From Opitutaceae bacterium (lineage in GTDB: Bacteria; Verrucomicrobiota; Verrucomicrobiia; Opitutales; Opitutaceae): a DNA stretch of 16,020 nucleotides. This document shows positions 15,418 through 16,020 of the stretch, in pieces. The position numbers were made by a program, and so were the translations under genes. The notes beneath the pieces were generated by a model, which was not told where the DNA came from, made no database searches, and saw only the letters and a program-made list of their open reading frames with translations. Position 1 is the stretch's first letter; each line of letters opens with the position of its first letter. The stretch is taken from the NCBI GenBank assembly GCA_009919985.1, contig RGAX01000048.1:1-16020 (forward strand). Direction: 5' to 3'.

Positions 15418-16020
15418 TCAACCCGTCTCGGGCAAAAACGTCGGAAACGCGATCCCTCGTGCCGCAACCACGTTTCCTAGGGTCTGCGCCGCGTGTAATT
15501 CGATATTGCGAGCACCCCAACCGTAACACGTCTGGACCAACTGCACCGCTGCATTCGGCACCAAAAACACCGGACTCAAGCCGCGCATCGCATCGAGAGC
15601 GCTCCACAACAACGCTGCAGCCCCCGCTTCATCCCGCGCCAAGCCCGGCCCGAGCATGACGCACGAGGGATGGTGGCTCGCGACCATAAATCCTTCGAGC
15701 GCTCCACTCGCGTCTTCCAACACCCAAACTCGCCACGCCCCAATTTGATTGCGGAGGAAAAAAACATAATCCCGCTCGCGCTCGATTCCCTGCAATTCCC
15801 GCTCAAACGCCGCCAAGCGGCCCGCCTCGGCTACTTCAGTCACGCGACGCACCCGCCGCGCCTCGAATGGGGCGGCACCCGCCAGTCCCGCCGCCGGCAC
15901 GGTAAGCGTAAAATCCTGATAAATCGTATGCGCCACAAAACCCAAGCGTGAGTATAATGAAAACGAATCGAGATTCATCAAGCTCGAGACCAAGCGCACT
16001 GGCAACCCACGCGCCTTAGC
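15418..16020 (-). CDS. GNAT-family N-acetyltransferase, probably tandem domains, N-terminus outside window
   Basis: The leftward frame is open to the window edge; the first in-window start (TTG at 16005) lies inside conserved sequence, so the gene begins beyond 16020. The visible 200 residues begin with the end of one GNAT domain: ARGLPVRLVSSLMNLDSFSLY then SRLGFV, the usual final acetyl-CoA-binding strand and helix. A second, more divergent domain follows, with ERERDYVFFLRNQ, GALEGFMVASHH, MLGPGLARDEAGAAALLWSAL and a closing VQTCYGWGAR. This layout matches proteins with a GNAT domain followed by a YitH/Acetyltransf_18-type domain. The acetyl acceptor is unknown. It reads in the same direction as the GMC gene with a 98-base gap, and no functional link is evident. 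Confidence 0.8.
   Translation of the reverse strand, partial: AKARGLPVRLVSSLMNLDSFSLYSRLGFVAHTIYQDFTLTVPAAGLAGAAPFEARRVRRVTEVAEAGRLAAFERELQGIERERDYVFFLRNQIGAWRVWVLEDASGALEGFMVASHHPSCVMLGPGLARDEAGAAALLWSALDAMRGLSPVFLVPNAAVQLVQTCYGWGARNIELHAAQTLGNVVAARGIAFPTFLPETG

Noticed and set aside
1..16020. Defence system, mobile element, prophage, CRISPR or structural RNA gene
   Set aside because: All long frames are explained by ordinary metabolic, envelope or translation genes. No transposase, integrase, repeat array, tRNA cloverleaf or rRNA-like sequence was seen.

Overview
The window reads as an ordinary chromosomal segment of a GC-rich, Gram-negative bacterium. Two things support Gram-negative: an LpxI-type lipid A enzyme, and exported proteins with Sec or Tat signals. 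The combination of monomeric isocitrate dehydrogenase, a DUF151 nuclease-like protein, a GMC oxidoreductase paired with a gluconate 2-dehydrogenase subunit 3, and few Shine-Dalgarno motifs suggests Verrucomicrobiota, perhaps Opitutales/Opitutaceae. That placement is inference from gene content. Coding density is high, and the longest gap between genes is about 130 bases. I see no rRNA, tRNA, insertion sequence, prophage or CRISPR array.

Left part (1-4378). Two leftward genes open the window. An HtrA-like trypsin-fold protease with two PDZ domains (410-1771) is translationally coupled through an ATGA overlap to a partial gene (1-413). That second gene looks like a degenerate copy of the same fold, with the catalytic His and Asp replaced. 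Head-to-head with the protease, only 3 bases from its start codon, is leuS. leuS is broken: residues that match LeuRS run in one frame to about 3031 and continue in another frame from 3024, with about 12 conserved residues missing at an 8-base motif. A strong intrinsic terminator follows.

Centre (4438-9315). lpxI, a DUF151 protein and a tRNA-dihydrouridine synthase form a tight rightward operon, the last two overlapping by GTGA. A large monomeric NADP-isocitrate dehydrogenase follows behind its own intergenic region, which holds a promoter candidate.

Right part (9434-16020). Leftward genes are a YkgJ-type cysteine-cluster protein and, upstream of it, an MFS transporter. Divergent from the MFS gene are yjdM (PhnA domain) and an LLM-type flavin oxidoreductase, both rightward. 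They converge almost without a gap on a leftward two-gene set: a GMC flavoprotein and a Tat-exported small subunit. These probably form a periplasmic sugar or polyol dehydrogenase whose electron acceptor is encoded elsewhere. A tandem GNAT acetyltransferase, open at its 5' end, closes the window.

I found no clearly new multi-gene system. The best leads are the disrupted leuS and the active-protease/pseudoprotease pair.
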